The notes below the pieces were generated by a model. The model was not told the DNA's origin and ran no database searches. It was given only the letters and a program-made list of their open reading frames with translations. 64,000 nt of DNA, taken from NCBI GenBank assembly GCA_947589215.1, contig CANQCL010000001.1:62001-126000 (forward strand). The letters run 5' to 3'. The position numbers were made by a program, and so were the translations under genes. This DNA comes from an uncultured Clostridia bacterium. Its GTDB lineage: Bacteria; Bacillota; Clostridia; Oscillospirales; Ruminococcaceae. Shown in pieces: positions 24,674 through 32,729 of this stretch (its first letter is position 1; each line of letters begins with the position of its first letter).

Positions 24674-25840
24674 CTATCTGGCAAGTATTTTCTTTCTAAG
24701 GTTTTCCAAGCGATTAAGTGCCTCAAACAAAGTCTCATCTTTTTTTGCAAAATGCAAACGAATAAGATTATTGACATTTTCTTTGAAAAAGCTTGAACCA
24801 GGAACTGCTCCCACGCCTACATCTCTGGCAAGCGCCTCGCAGAATTCCAAATCAGATTCAAAACCAAATTCGGATATATCCAGCAAAACATAATATGCTC
24901 CCTGAGGAACAGTATGAACTATTCCTATATCGTCCAAGCCCTTAAGAAACAGATCTCTCATTTTTGTGTACTTTTCCTGAAGCCGCTTGTAATAATCGTC
25001 TGGAAAATTAAGACCCGTCACCGCTGCCTCCTGCAATGGAGCTGCTGCCCCGACAGTCAGAAAATCGTGTACTTTCTTTGCCACATCAACAATTTTGAAA
25101 GGCGCAATAATATACCCTAGTCTCCAGCCTGTTATAGAGTAGGTTTTTGATAACGAACTGCATGAAATCGTCCTCTCCCACATTCCGGGCAGAGATGCAA
25201 AATAAACGTGCTTATTAGGCTCATAAACGATATGCTCGTAAACCTCATCGGTAATAACAAATGCATCGTATTTTTCAGCCAAATCAGCTATTATTTTTAA
25301 TTCATCGTAGGTAAACACCTTGCCGCAGGGATTGGAAGGGTTGCAAAGGATCAAAGCCTTAGGTTTCTGTTTGAAAGCAGCCTCAAGCTCATCAACATCG
25401 AAATTAAACTCCGGCGGATGAAGCGGAACGTAAATCGGCTCTGCTCCGGAAAGAATTGTATCTGCGCCGTAATTTTCATAAAACGGCGAGAAAACAATTA
25501 CCTTATCTCCGGGATTCGCCACCGTCATCATTGCTGCCATCATTGCCTCCGTACTTCCGCAGGTAACAACGATCTCACTGTTCGGGTCAATTTTTCTTCC
25601 CATAAGCCGAGATTGCTTTTTTGCCAAAGCCTCTCGGAAATTCTGCGCTCCCCATGTAATGGAATACTGGTGAAAGTCCTCTTTTGTTACTTCGGCAAGC
25701 CGATCAAGAATTTCCTTAGGCGGGTCAAAATCAGGAAAACCCTGAGACAGATTGACTGCGCCGTATTTAAGAGACACCCTCGTCATACGGCGGATAACCG
25801 AATCCGTAAAGGTTTTTGTTCTGTTTGATAATGCAGGCAT
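24674..25840 (-). CDS. Class I PLP aminotransferase
   Basis: About 388 residues. ATG 25840 is preferred because GGAGGT lies 8 nt upstream, whereas the GTG at 25849 overlaps it. Fold-type I landmarks: VNLSQGFPDFDPP, VTCGSTEAMMAA, ILCNPSNPCGKVFT, ITDEVYEHIVYE, and SSLSKTYSITGWRLGY with the PLP Lys. It most resembles the broad-specificity aspartate/aromatic/methionine aminotransferases. Last gene of the oxidoreductase operon, 15 bases after the ligase gene. In context it probably converts the 2-oxoacid made or used by the oxidoreductase to an amino acid; the substrate is inferred. Confidence 0.9.
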   Translation of the reverse strand: MPALSNRTKTFTDSVIRRMTRVSLKYGAVNLSQGFPDFDPPKEILDRLAEVTKEDFHQYSITWGAQNFREALAKKQSRLMGRKIDPNSEIVVTCGSTEAMMAAMMTVANPGDKVIVFSPFYENYGADTILSGAEPIYVPLHPPEFNFDVDELEAAFKQKPKALILCNPSNPCGKVFTYDELKIIADLAEKYDAFVITDEVYEHIVYEPNKHVYFASLPGMWERTISCSSLSKTYSITGWRLGYIIAPFKIVDVAKKVHDFLTVGAAAPLQEAAVTGLNFPDDYYKRLQEKYTKMRDLFLKGLDDIGIVHTVPQGAYYVLLDISEFGFESDLEFCEALARDVGVGAVPGSSFFKENVNNLIRLHFAKKDETLFEALNRLENLRKKILAR

Positions 25841-25855
25841 CAAAGCCACCTCCGC

Positions 25856-27196
25856 TTAAATGTTGTAATCGAGATTGCGCTCGTCGATTATTCTTCTTGA
25901 TTTATGCTCTGAACGAGTGTCCAGTCCTCCGTCTGGATGGACTACAACTTTATATGGCTTAACGCCTATTCTTGCCTTCAGCGCAGTTGAAACCTTTGAA
26001 GCAACTGCTTCATCTGACTCTGTATTATCACTCTTTTTCTCAATTTCAATTGAATATTTGCAAGTAAAGTCTTTCTCAAAAACACGAATTAGATATTCTC
26101 CTGTGATGCCAGAAAGCTCACGTACAACTGCCTCAATATCACTTGGAAATACATTGACTGCTGAAACAATAAACATATCGTCTTTTCTTCCATTTATGTG
26201 AATTCTTCCGTGAGTGCGTCCGCAGGAGCAAGGCGTGTTATCTATCCAGCCAATATCCCCTGTACGGAAACGGATAAGCGGTCTTGCGTGCTTACGCAAG
26301 GTGGTAAATACAAGCTCGCCAACCTGACCGGGCTCCAAAACTTCACCTGTATGTATGTCAACAGTCTCAACCAGAATGTGATTTTCTGCGATATGTAAGC
26401 CGTCTTTCGCCTCACACATTGCGGCACACGCGCCAAAAATATCAGACAGACCGTAGAAATCGTACACCTCTGCTCCCCACAAATCTTCAATAGCCTTTCT
26501 GGTCGATTCAATAGAGCCGCCAAGTTCGCCTGCAACTATGATTTTTTGAATGTTTAAATTCTTCTTAGGGTCAATGCCGCTTTTCAGCGCCTTTTCACCT
26601 AACTGCCAAGCATATGACGGACTGGTCCAGATGACAGTTGGCTGATAAGCCTTTAGAATAAACAGCAAACGCTCGCTGGGAAGCGTGCCTCCCCATATGC
26701 AAAGAGCGCCAAGATTTTGCGCACCGATAACGTCAGGTCCTCCCACATACAATGAAAAGTTCAGTGCGTGTACGTACCTGTCGTTTGGTCTCATACCAAC
26801 CTGCCAAAACCAACGGCTCTCGGTATCCTGAAACTCGTCAAAATCCTTTTTTGTAAACGGACTCATTGTGGGAATGCCTGTAGAACCCGATGAAGTCGAA
26901 ACAAAAATCACATCCTCCTCAGGTACTGCACAAAGCTCTCCGAGAAAAGAACCTACACCCTGCGTATCACGCTGCGTCTTTTTGTCGATAAACGGAAACT
27001 TCTGAATATCAGAAAGCGTTTTAATATCCTCCGGTTTAACTCCCGCCTCATCAAATGAACGCTTGTAATAAGGTGCATTGTCGTATGCAAATTTTACAAT
27101 TTCCTTTAAGTCATTAAGCTGGCGTTTTTCAAGTTCCTCTCTAGGAAGTGTTTCAAGTTCCTCGTCCCAGTATTTATTGTTAATATCTCTGCTCAT
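25856..27196 (-). CDS. Phenylacetate-CoA ligase-family (AMP-forming) enzyme
   Basis: 446 residues, close to PaaK length. Motifs: the P-loop VSTSSGSTGIPT, the adenylate-binding segment EVYDFYGLSDIFG, LIRFRTGDIGWID, and a C-terminal domain with INGRKDDMFIVSAVNVFPSDIE. PaaK-type enzymes make aryl-acetyl-CoA from arylacetate, ATP and CoA. The start follows the oxidoreductase beta-subunit stop by 12 bases. Ligases of this type beside ketoacid:ferredoxin oxidoreductases occur in archaea and anaerobes, where they activate acids for reductive carboxylation. The true acid here (phenylacetate, indoleacetate or a branched acid) cannot be told from sequence. Confidence 0.88.
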   Translation of the reverse strand: MSRDINNKYWDEELETLPREELEKRQLNDLKEIVKFAYDNAPYYKRSFDEAGVKPEDIKTLSDIQKFPFIDKKTQRDTQGVGSFLGELCAVPEEDVIFVSTSSGSTGIPTMSPFTKKDFDEFQDTESRWFWQVGMRPNDRYVHALNFSLYVGGPDVIGAQNLGALCIWGGTLPSERLLFILKAYQPTVIWTSPSYAWQLGEKALKSGIDPKKNLNIQKIIVAGELGGSIESTRKAIEDLWGAEVYDFYGLSDIFGACAAMCEAKDGLHIAENHILVETVDIHTGEVLEPGQVGELVFTTLRKHARPLIRFRTGDIGWIDNTPCSCGRTHGRIHINGRKDDMFIVSAVNVFPSDIEAVVRELSGITGEYLIRVFEKDFTCKYSIEIEKKSDNTESDEAVASKVSTALKARIGVKPYKVVVHPDGGLDTRSEHKSRRIIDERNLDYNI

Positions 27197-27208
27197 AATA
27201 AATTCCTC

Positions 27209-28102
27209 CTAATTGTTTCTAAAATTTTTATTTAAAGCTTCCCATTTTAAATCACGTGAACGTTTAATGGTTTCTATATCTTCTTCCGTAAGATGCCTAA
27301 ATCTGCTTTGCTTTTTCAGATATTCCTCAACATCTGAAAATTCCTTCGGCTTATGGTTCAGAATATACTCGCCGTTTTCATATTCAGCCAGATACCACAG
27401 ACCGCAGTCCACAACCTCTTTGGCAATATTCACCGTCTCATCAGTAGGTATTCCCCAGCCCGTAGGGCAGGGCGCTATAATATGAATGTATTTTGTTCCT
27501 CGTATTTTTGAAGCCTTTTCTACCTTTTTTATGAAGTCGTTTAAGTAACCAACGCTTGCAGTCGCAGCATATGGAATACCGTGCGCAGCAACGATCTCAA
27601 ACATATTCTTCTTTGGTCTGAGGTTGCCCCTTATATTCTTTCCGGCAGGTGTTGTTGTAGTCTTTGCACCAAACGGTGTGAGTGAGCTCTTTTGAATACC
27701 GGTATTCATATAAGCCTCATTATCGTAACATATATACAAAATATCGTCGTTTCGGTCTATAGCGCCAGATAATGCCTGCAAACCGATATCTGCCGTTCCG
27801 CCGTCTCCGGCGAAACCTACTGCTTGAAAATCGGTGATCCCCTGCGCTCGCAGCCCTGCCTCAATTCCAGTCAGCATTGAAGCTGTTCCTGCAAATGTGG
27901 AGATAATAGCATTGTTTCCAAAGCAAAGCTGAGGAAAGTTAAATCCAACAGCCGACATACATCCGGCAGGAAGAACTGCGATTGAACGCTCTCCTAAAAC
28001 CTTTAAAGCAATCCGTACTGCCAGACTGCCGCCGCAGCCGGCACAAGCCTTATGTCCATAGAAGAACTCTTCTTCATTGAGTGTTTTTGCATTCAGACTC
28101 AT
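27209..28102 (-). CDS. 2-oxoacid:ferredoxin oxidoreductase, beta (TPP) subunit
   Basis: 297 residues. The N-terminus has HKACAGCGGSLAVR, cysteines for the catalytic [4Fe-4S] cluster, and VLPAGCMSAVGFNFP. The TPP-binding motif is GFAGDGGTADIGLQALSGAIDRNDDILYICYDNEAYMNTG (Mg2+ Asp and Asn). KSSLTPFGAKTTTTPAGK and a HIIAPCPTGWG segment are typical of VOR/POR/KOR beta subunits. It binds the ketoacid and thiamine diphosphate. ATGA overlap (4 bases) with the alpha-subunit gene. Confidence 0.92.
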   Translation of the reverse strand: MSLNAKTLNEEEFFYGHKACAGCGGSLAVRIALKVLGERSIAVLPAGCMSAVGFNFPQLCFGNNAIISTFAGTASMLTGIEAGLRAQGITDFQAVGFAGDGGTADIGLQALSGAIDRNDDILYICYDNEAYMNTGIQKSSLTPFGAKTTTTPAGKNIRGNLRPKKNMFEIVAAHGIPYAATASVGYLNDFIKKVEKASKIRGTKYIHIIAPCPTGWGIPTDETVNIAKEVVDCGLWYLAEYENGEYILNHKPKEFSDVEEYLKKQSRFRHLTEEDIETIKRSRDLKWEALNKNFRNN

Positions 28103-29265
28103 TTCAAGTCACCTCCCACGCTTAAAAACCGCACCTTAAATTTTTCCTGTTTTAGGTCATAAAATATGGTTTCAATCTCAGCCTGCGAGATGTTTTTTCC
28201 GCCTAAACCGCCGATATAATTGGACGTTGGAATAGAAATTTTCGACTTCTGCAATGCAGAATTGACGTTTGTATAAACGGTACCCTCATTTCCGAAAGAG
28301 ATATCTTTTTCCAAAACAGCAACCGCCTTTGCATTTTTCACAGACTCGGCAATTTCCTCATTCGGAAACGGGCGTAGATAGCGAAGTCTAAGCAAACCGA
28401 CCCTTTCGCCTTTTTCTCTTAGCTTATCAACCGTTTCCTTAACCAGTCCTGCTATGCTTCCTAAAGTAATAAGTATGTAATCAGCATCTTCTGTAAAATA
28501 ACTTTCGGTTAGTCCTGTATAACGTCTTCCGAATATCTCTGCAAATCTTTCCTCAGCATCGGCAACCGCTTTTTTCACATTCAGCATACCTATGTGCTCT
28601 TTGTATTTAAAAGCCGTATTGTGCTCAGGTCCCGCCGAGAATGCAAGATTTTTAGGTTTTAATAGATCCAATTTGTTTTCCGTTTCATACGGCGGAAGAA
28701 AAGCGTCTGCCTGCTCAGATGAAGGAACATCTACAACTTCATAGGTGTGTGTTAGGACAAAGCCGTCCAGATTCACCATAAACGGCGTTGATACCTGCTT
28801 TTGCTCAGCAATGTAATAACTCATAAGAGCAAAATCAAGACTTTCCTGAGCATTTTCCGCATAAGCCTGGATCCATCCGCTGTCAAGCTGAGAAATTGAG
28901 TCCCTCTGATCACCGTAAATATTCCAAGGAAGAGCAGTAGAACGGTTAGCGTTCATCATAACAATTGGAAAACGTCCGCCTGAAGCATATACAAGGCATT
29001 CCGCCATATAGAGAAGTCCTTGAGATGAGGTTGCAGTAAAAGCTCTTGCTCCGACAGCCGATGCGCCCATAGCGCAGGAAAGCGCCGAATGCTCCGATTC
29101 AACGTGTATAAACTCACTTTCAAGACTGCCGTCCTCCACCATTTCTGACAGTTTTTCAACTACTATAGTCTGTGGGGTTATCGGGTAAGCGGAAATAACC
29201 TGAGGCTTTGCAAGTCGGATTCCGTAAGCAAAAGCTTCATTACCCGATAAAAATCGTTTTGCCAT
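28099..29265 (-). CDS. 2-oxoacid:ferredoxin oxidoreductase, alpha subunit
   Basis: 388 residues. Shows the pyrimidine-binding domain (GNEAFAYGIRLAKPQVISAYPITPQTIVVEKLSE, with HVESEHSALSCAMGASAVGARAFTATSSQGLLYM), then NRSTALPWNIYGDQRDS and SGWIQAYAENAQE, and a C-terminal half carrying ITLGSIAGLVKETVDKLREKGERVGLLRLRYLRPFP. This matches PorA/VorA proteins. Forms the TPP active site with the beta subunit. Its ATG overlaps the delta-subunit stop as TAATG. Confidence 0.93.
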   Translation of the reverse strand: MAKRFLSGNEAFAYGIRLAKPQVISAYPITPQTIVVEKLSEMVEDGSLESEFIHVESEHSALSCAMGASAVGARAFTATSSQGLLYMAECLVYASGGRFPIVMMNANRSTALPWNIYGDQRDSISQLDSGWIQAYAENAQESLDFALMSYYIAEQKQVSTPFMVNLDGFVLTHTYEVVDVPSSEQADAFLPPYETENKLDLLKPKNLAFSAGPEHNTAFKYKEHIGMLNVKKAVADAEERFAEIFGRRYTGLTESYFTEDADYILITLGSIAGLVKETVDKLREKGERVGLLRLRYLRPFPNEEIAESVKNAKAVAVLEKDISFGNEGTVYTNVNSALQKSKISIPTSNYIGGLGGKNISQAEIETIFYDLKQEKFKVRFLSVGGDLK

Positions 29266-29555
29266 TATTTTTCCGCCTCCATTCTAATTGCTCCAACTTT
29301 ACAGATCTTTTTACAGATACCGCAGCCCTTGCAAAAATCATAGTCAACGGCAACCTTTCCGTTATCTTTATATATCACACCGTCGGGACAGTGTAAATAA
29401 CATTGCAAACAGCCAACGCATTTCTCCTTATCAATTTCAGGGCGAACATTCCGCCAGCCGGCATTCTTTGTCACCAGATATCCAGCCTCATAAGCAGTGA
29501 AATCAGGAATTTCTGACAGTTTTTGAGGTAACTTATCTCTCAAATACGGTTTCAT
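29265..29555 (-). CDS. 2-oxoacid:ferredoxin oxidoreductase, delta (ferredoxin) subunit
   Basis: 96 residues. After an N-terminal segment with AGWRNVRPEIDKEKC come two [4Fe-4S] motifs: CVGCLQCYLHCP and CKGCGICKKICK. It passes electrons between the catalytic subunits and external ferredoxin. The start overlaps the gamma-subunit stop by four bases (ATGA), so all four subunits are translationally coupled. Confidence 0.93.
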   Translation of the reverse strand: MKPYLRDKLPQKLSEIPDFTAYEAGYLVTKNAGWRNVRPEIDKEKCVGCLQCYLHCPDGVIYKDNGKVAVDYDFCKGCGICKKICKVGAIRMEAEK

Positions 29556-30088
29556 ATGTCAGACCCCTTTTTGATAGACTTAGCAGCCGCCGTAACAACT
29601 GCGATATTTTTTCTATGCAGTTTTTGCGGCATATTCTCATTTATGGCTTTTTCAATATCAGAAAGATCGATCCCATCAAACACTGCTGCAAAAGCACCCA
29701 GCATCACTGTGTTTGTGATAGGCAGTCCTAAAATATCGGCTGCAAGCGTATCTCCGTCTAATGTGATTACTCTCTCATCGTTAATGTGACGCTTTGTGTT
29801 GAGCAATATTTTACCTTCCGGCTTCAGTTCTGAAAATGCGTTGTCTGAAAACAGAGTGTCATCAAGAAATATTATGTAATCTGCTTTTTGAATTTCGCTA
29901 CGATCGCCTATAGGTTTATCGGCAAACTTTGTAAATGCACGGATAGGTGCTCCTCGCCGTTCCGGTCCGAATGACGGGAACGCAAGAGCATAGCTGTTAT
30001 CATCACGCAGTGAATATGCAGCACCGAGCAGTCTTGCCGCTGTGAATGCCCCCTGGCCGCCTCGACCATGCCATAGTATTTCGGTCAT
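29552..30088 (-). CDS. 2-oxoacid:ferredoxin oxidoreductase, gamma subunit
   Basis: About 178 residues from ATG 30088, chosen for AAAGGAGAAATAATT upstream; a longer reading to 30154 crosses a terminator hairpin. It begins MTEILWHGRGGQGAFTAARLLG, the family Gly-rich motif, followed by GPERRGAPIRAFTKF and ADYIIFLDDTLF. The gamma subunit binds CoA or the acyl-CoA side of the reaction. First gene of the operon gamma-delta-alpha-beta-ligase-aminotransferase. Confidence 0.93.
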   Translation of the reverse strand: MTEILWHGRGGQGAFTAARLLGAAYSLRDDNSYALAFPSFGPERRGAPIRAFTKFADKPIGDRSEIQKADYIIFLDDTLFSDNAFSELKPEGKILLNTKRHINDERVITLDGDTLAADILGLPITNTVMLGAFAAVFDGIDLSDIEKAINENMPQKLHRKNIAVVTAAAKSIKKGSDI

Positions 30089-30111
30089 AATTATTTCTCC
30101 TTTTACTTTGA

Positions 30112-30292
30112 TTAAATAAACATAAAAAATGGAAGCTTGATTTTCAGCTTCCAAAGACTGTGTTCATCGATCAATGTCAGCAGTGATACTAAAATATCAC
30201 ATTCGGGACATACTCCACCGTATGATACAGCAATCTTTGAACCGCATCTTGCACATAAACATATTATATTTACCGAATCTCATTTTCATCAT
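30112..30292 (-). pseudogene. Frameshifted small zinc-ribbon ORF upstream of the oxidoreductase operon
   Basis: AAGGAG leads into ATGATGAAAATG (starts at 30292-30281), but that frame stops after about 32 codons. A second frame (+1) reads CLCARCGSKIAVSYGGVCPECD, a clear CxxC...CxxC zinc ribbon, then LTLIDEHSLWKLKIKLPF to a stop at 30112, with no start of its own. A single-base slip joins them. Either a broken gene, a programmed +1 frameshift, or a base error. Its 3' end runs through the terminator hairpin ahead of the operon. Confidence 0.5.
30124..30153 (-). terminator. Terminator ahead of the oxidoreductase operon
   Basis: TGGAAGCT (30130-30137) pairs with AGCTTCCA (30146-30153). On the minus strand TTTTTTATG follows, 42 nt before the gamma-subunit start. 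It would stop transcription from the promoter at 30319-30348 unless it is leaky or controlled. Confidence 0.7.
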
Positions 30293-30318
30293 CTTTTACT
30301 CCTTAGTTTTCTTTTAAT

Positions 30319-30348
30319 ATTATATCCTACGATTTTCCTTTTGTCTAA
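30319..30348 (-). promoter_or_regulatory. Possible promoter for the leader and operon
   Basis: Minus strand TTAGAC (30343-30348), 18-nt spacer, TATAAT (30319-30324), just before the AAGGAG of the small ORF. Confidence 0.45.
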
Positions 30349-30365
30349 TATCATATAAATATAAT

Positions 30366-30390
30366 AAGCTATAGGTTTTACCTATAGCTT
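30366..30390 (-). terminator. Terminator of the LysR gene
   Basis: AAGCTATAGG (30366-30375) pairs perfectly with CCTATAGCTT (30381-30390), with an A/U-rich tail on the minus strand. Confidence 0.7.
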
Positions 30391-30398
30391 AAAGTGTT

Positions 30399-31331
30399 TT
30401 ATTCTTTTTTTGAATTCTGTTGCAGATAGTTTCTAATTTCCCTAATGTAGAGTTCCCCCATTTTGCTAAGAATGATATTCTTCTTTATTATATAGCCTAT
30501 TTCCATTACACTATTAGGGTTATCGCTGTCATCTCTGAATGGGACTGCAACATAGTCTGTACCGTTCAATTCCTCGCAGATTATTCCCGAACAAAGGGTA
30601 TATCCATTTAATCCAATCATAAGATTCAGCATTGTTGCTCGGTCGTTTGCCTTGATAGTTCGGGGATACTCATTTGTACTGAGTATTTCCTCTGCAAAAT
30701 AGAATGAACTGTCACTGCCCTGTTCAAATGACAGACAGGGATAATTTTCAAGCTGTTCAAAACAAATTGAACTGCACTTTGCAAGAGGATGTCCTCTCCA
30801 CAAATATACATACGCATTGCAGTCAATAAGCTTGTGAAACTCAAGGTCATTTGCCTTAAGAAGATTAGTAATTACCTTTCTGTTAAAATCGCTTAAATAT
30901 AAAATTCCTATCTCGCTTTTCAGTGTTTTTACATCATCAATAACCTCTCGTGTTTTTGTTTCACGAATGGCAAATTCATATTCGGACGTGTTGAAATTCT
31001 TAACCATCTCCACAAAGGTTTTTACCGCAAAAGAGTAATGCTGTGTTGATATCCCGAATTTCTTTTTCAGATTTCCTGATTTTCCGTACTTATCCAAAAG
31101 CATTTCGTATTGATGATAAACCTGTCTGGCATAAGAAATAAATTCAACACCGTCGTTTGTTAAAGATACACCTCTTCCGCTTCGGTGAAATATTGTAATA
31201 CCAACCTCACGCTCCAAGTCCTGAAGCGCGCTAGTCAATGACGGCTGAGATATATACAAAACTTCCGAAGCCTTATTTAACGATCCAGTTTCTGATATAG
31301 TAATAACATAGTGCAATTGTTGAAGTGTCAT
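30399..31331 (-). CDS. LysR-family transcriptional regulator
   Basis: 310 residues. The N-terminal winged helix (MTLQQLHYVITISETGSLNKASEVLYISQPSLTSALQDLEREVG) is textbook LysR, followed by LTNDGVEFISYARQVYHQYEMLLD and an effector-binding domain. It is upstream of, and on the same strand as, the oxidoreductase operon with only the small frameshifted ORF between, so it is a reasonable candidate regulator, though LysR genes are more often divergent. ATG 31331 follows AGGAGAAGG. Confidence 0.9.
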   Translation of the reverse strand: MTLQQLHYVITISETGSLNKASEVLYISQPSLTSALQDLEREVGITIFHRSGRGVSLTNDGVEFISYARQVYHQYEMLLDKYGKSGNLKKKFGISTQHYSFAVKTFVEMVKNFNTSEYEFAIRETKTREVIDDVKTLKSEIGILYLSDFNRKVITNLLKANDLEFHKLIDCNAYVYLWRGHPLAKCSSICFEQLENYPCLSFEQGSDSSFYFAEEILSTNEYPRTIKANDRATMLNLMIGLNGYTLCSGIICEELNGTDYVAVPFRDDSDNPNSVMEIGYIIKKNIILSKMGELYIREIRNYLQQNSKKE

Positions 31332-31430
31332 AAAATCCCTTCTCCTATTTCCTATTTACTAAGTAGGTTTTAATTATAGCTTTTACTCAGCCTTTTGTCA
31401 AATATTAAATTTTTATCTGAACAGCGGAAA

Positions 31431-31460
31431 CGAGAACCGGCAGTGGCGTCAGCTGCTACA
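31431..31460 (+). repeat. Truncated fragment of the interspersed repeat
   Basis: ACCGGCAGTGGCGTCAG resembles the 5' part of copy B2, then diverges; an ACTAGAGGCAAGAAACAAGA tract at 31465-31484 matches the tract before copy B2. Lies in the gene-free stretch 31332-31624, which otherwise holds only the terminator and copy C. Confidence 0.35.
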
Positions 31461-31494
31461 AGAGACTAGAGGCAAGAAACAAGATACTAAAGTC

Positions 31495-31523
31495 AAAAAG
31501 CGTTCGGAAATATTCCGAACGCT
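31495..31523 (-). terminator. Terminator of the secreted gene at 31625
   Basis: AGCGTTCGGAA (31499-31509) pairs with TTCCGAACGCT (31513-31523); minus-strand tail TTTTTGAC. Nearly the same sequence as 18777-18801. Confidence 0.75.
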
Positions 31524-31553
31524 CTTGTGTTTTAACATCTATGTACTATGTAC

Positions 31554-31626
31554 GACCCGCCGTTTATCAAATTATAACATTTATCAAACTGTCAAAAGGC
31601 GGCAGTGCCTGCGGCGGTCAGCCACT
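31554..31626 (-). repeat. Interspersed structured repeat, copy C
   Basis: Minus strand, directly after the stop of the gene at 31625: GACCGCCGCAGG, CTGCCGCCTTTTG, two TTTGATAA repeats and AACGGCGG. Close match to copy B1 in both sequence and position relative to the upstream stop. Confidence 0.7.
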
Positions 31627-32557
31627 ACTTTGCTTTCTTTTTAACGACCTTTGACCACTTTCCAAAATACTTATTACCATTTGCAAGCTTATATGCTCTT
31701 ACCTTTACAAAGCATTTCTTTTTTGATTTTAACTTTTTAAGAGTTACCCCATTTTTCTTAACTTTAACCGTCTCTTTATTCTTAGTAAATTTATTGTTTG
31801 TTGCCGATACTACTTCATACCCTGTTGCTCCGTTTACCTTTTTCCACGATACATTAAGTTTCTTTTTCTTTGCCTTTAGTTTTACGTTTGTTACCTTTGC
31901 AGGCTTAGTTACGGTTGTTGTAGAAGTTGGCGTTATAACTTTAAATTTTGATGTTGTTTGCGCTTGTGTAAATTTATTATTTGATGTGTTATTTGCAAGT
32001 ACAGATGAAATATCAATATAATTCATTTCAAGTTCAACATATTTGCTAGAAGGTGTTGGTTCAAAAGCAGGATCAGATGTTATATATTCGTTTTTCACAC
32101 CAACACTCAGCCTTGAAAAATCAACATTCTTGACATCAGCTTTTTTTAATTCAATTATATCAGTAACATATTCTACAGTGAAACTTCTAGGATATTCCCA
32201 TAATGCGCTATATGATATACTTAAAGTATTATCAGAACTCTTGACAACTGATTTATTTGTATATACATCACAAGCACACATATCATTAAAAATATAATTC
32301 ACCAAAAGCATATTGTCATTAAAGAACTCTTGACTTTTCTCCTTAAGACCACAATCTGTATAATCCTTGTAGTTGTCAATTACAAAGTAATAATTTTTCT
32401 CTGCATCGGCATCAAGAAACTCAAATCGAATATTTGTAGTTATCGTACTGTTATAGTTCAAAGAATCATCAGCAGAAGTTAAAAATGCCGTCAATGATAG
32501 AGATGTTATTACCATAACGCTCGAAACAATAACACTTAATAACTTTTTCATTTTCAT
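31625..32557 (-). CDS. Secreted protein of unknown function with Fn3-like basic C-terminus
   Basis: 310 residues. ATG 32557 follows AAGGAGGT. Signal peptide 1-29 (MKMKKLLSVIVSSVMVITSL...). Residues 30-195 are an unrecognised, mostly beta domain with three Cys (CGL, CACD). A Thr/Ser linker (TSTTTVTKPAKV) leads to an Fn3-like domain (about 218-310) with SWKKVNGATGYEV and the ending [12 protein letters not shown]. This domain is nearly the same as that of the LRR protein at 20414, while the 3' flank matches that of the CAP protein at 18890. No wall-sorting motif. Confidence 0.75.
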   Translation of the reverse strand: MKMKKLLSVIVSSVMVITSLSLTAFLTSADDSLNYNSTITTNIRFEFLDADAEKNYYFVIDNYKDYTDCGLKEKSQEFFNDNMLLVNYIFNDMCACDVYTNKSVVKSSDNTLSISYSALWEYPRSFTVEYVTDIIELKKADVKNVDFSRLSVGVKNEYITSDPAFEPTPSSKYVELEMNYIDISSVLANNTSNNKFTQAQTTSKFKVITPTSTTTVTKPAKVTNVKLKAKKKKLNVSWKKVNGATGYEVVSATNNKFTKNKETVKVKKNGVTLKKLKSKKKCFVKVRAYKLANGNKYFGKWSKVVKKKAK

Positions 32558-32711
32558 TTTAATACCTCCTTATTTTAACAAGAACATATGTCTCTTTAAG
32601 GTAATTTAATTATACAAAATTTCGACAAAATTGTCAAGCTTTTTTATTTTTGTTATTGTTTTTATTAATTTTTATGCATCTTACACAAAAATCCTCTACA
32701 TATTTGCAAAG

Positions 32712-32729
32712 GGCAACGTCACCGTTGCC
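32712..32729 (-). terminator. Hairpin overlapping the stop of the membrane protein gene
   Basis: GGCAACG (32712-32718) pairs with CGTTGCC (32723-32729) around a GNRA-type GTGA tetraloop on the minus strand. The tail (CTTTGCAAAT) is weakly U-rich, so it may stabilise RNA ends rather than terminate. Confidence 0.4.

Noticed and set aside
30137-30358. A 73-codon plus-strand frame
   Set aside because: No ribosome site; it is antisense to the zinc-ribbon frame, the terminator and the promoter region.
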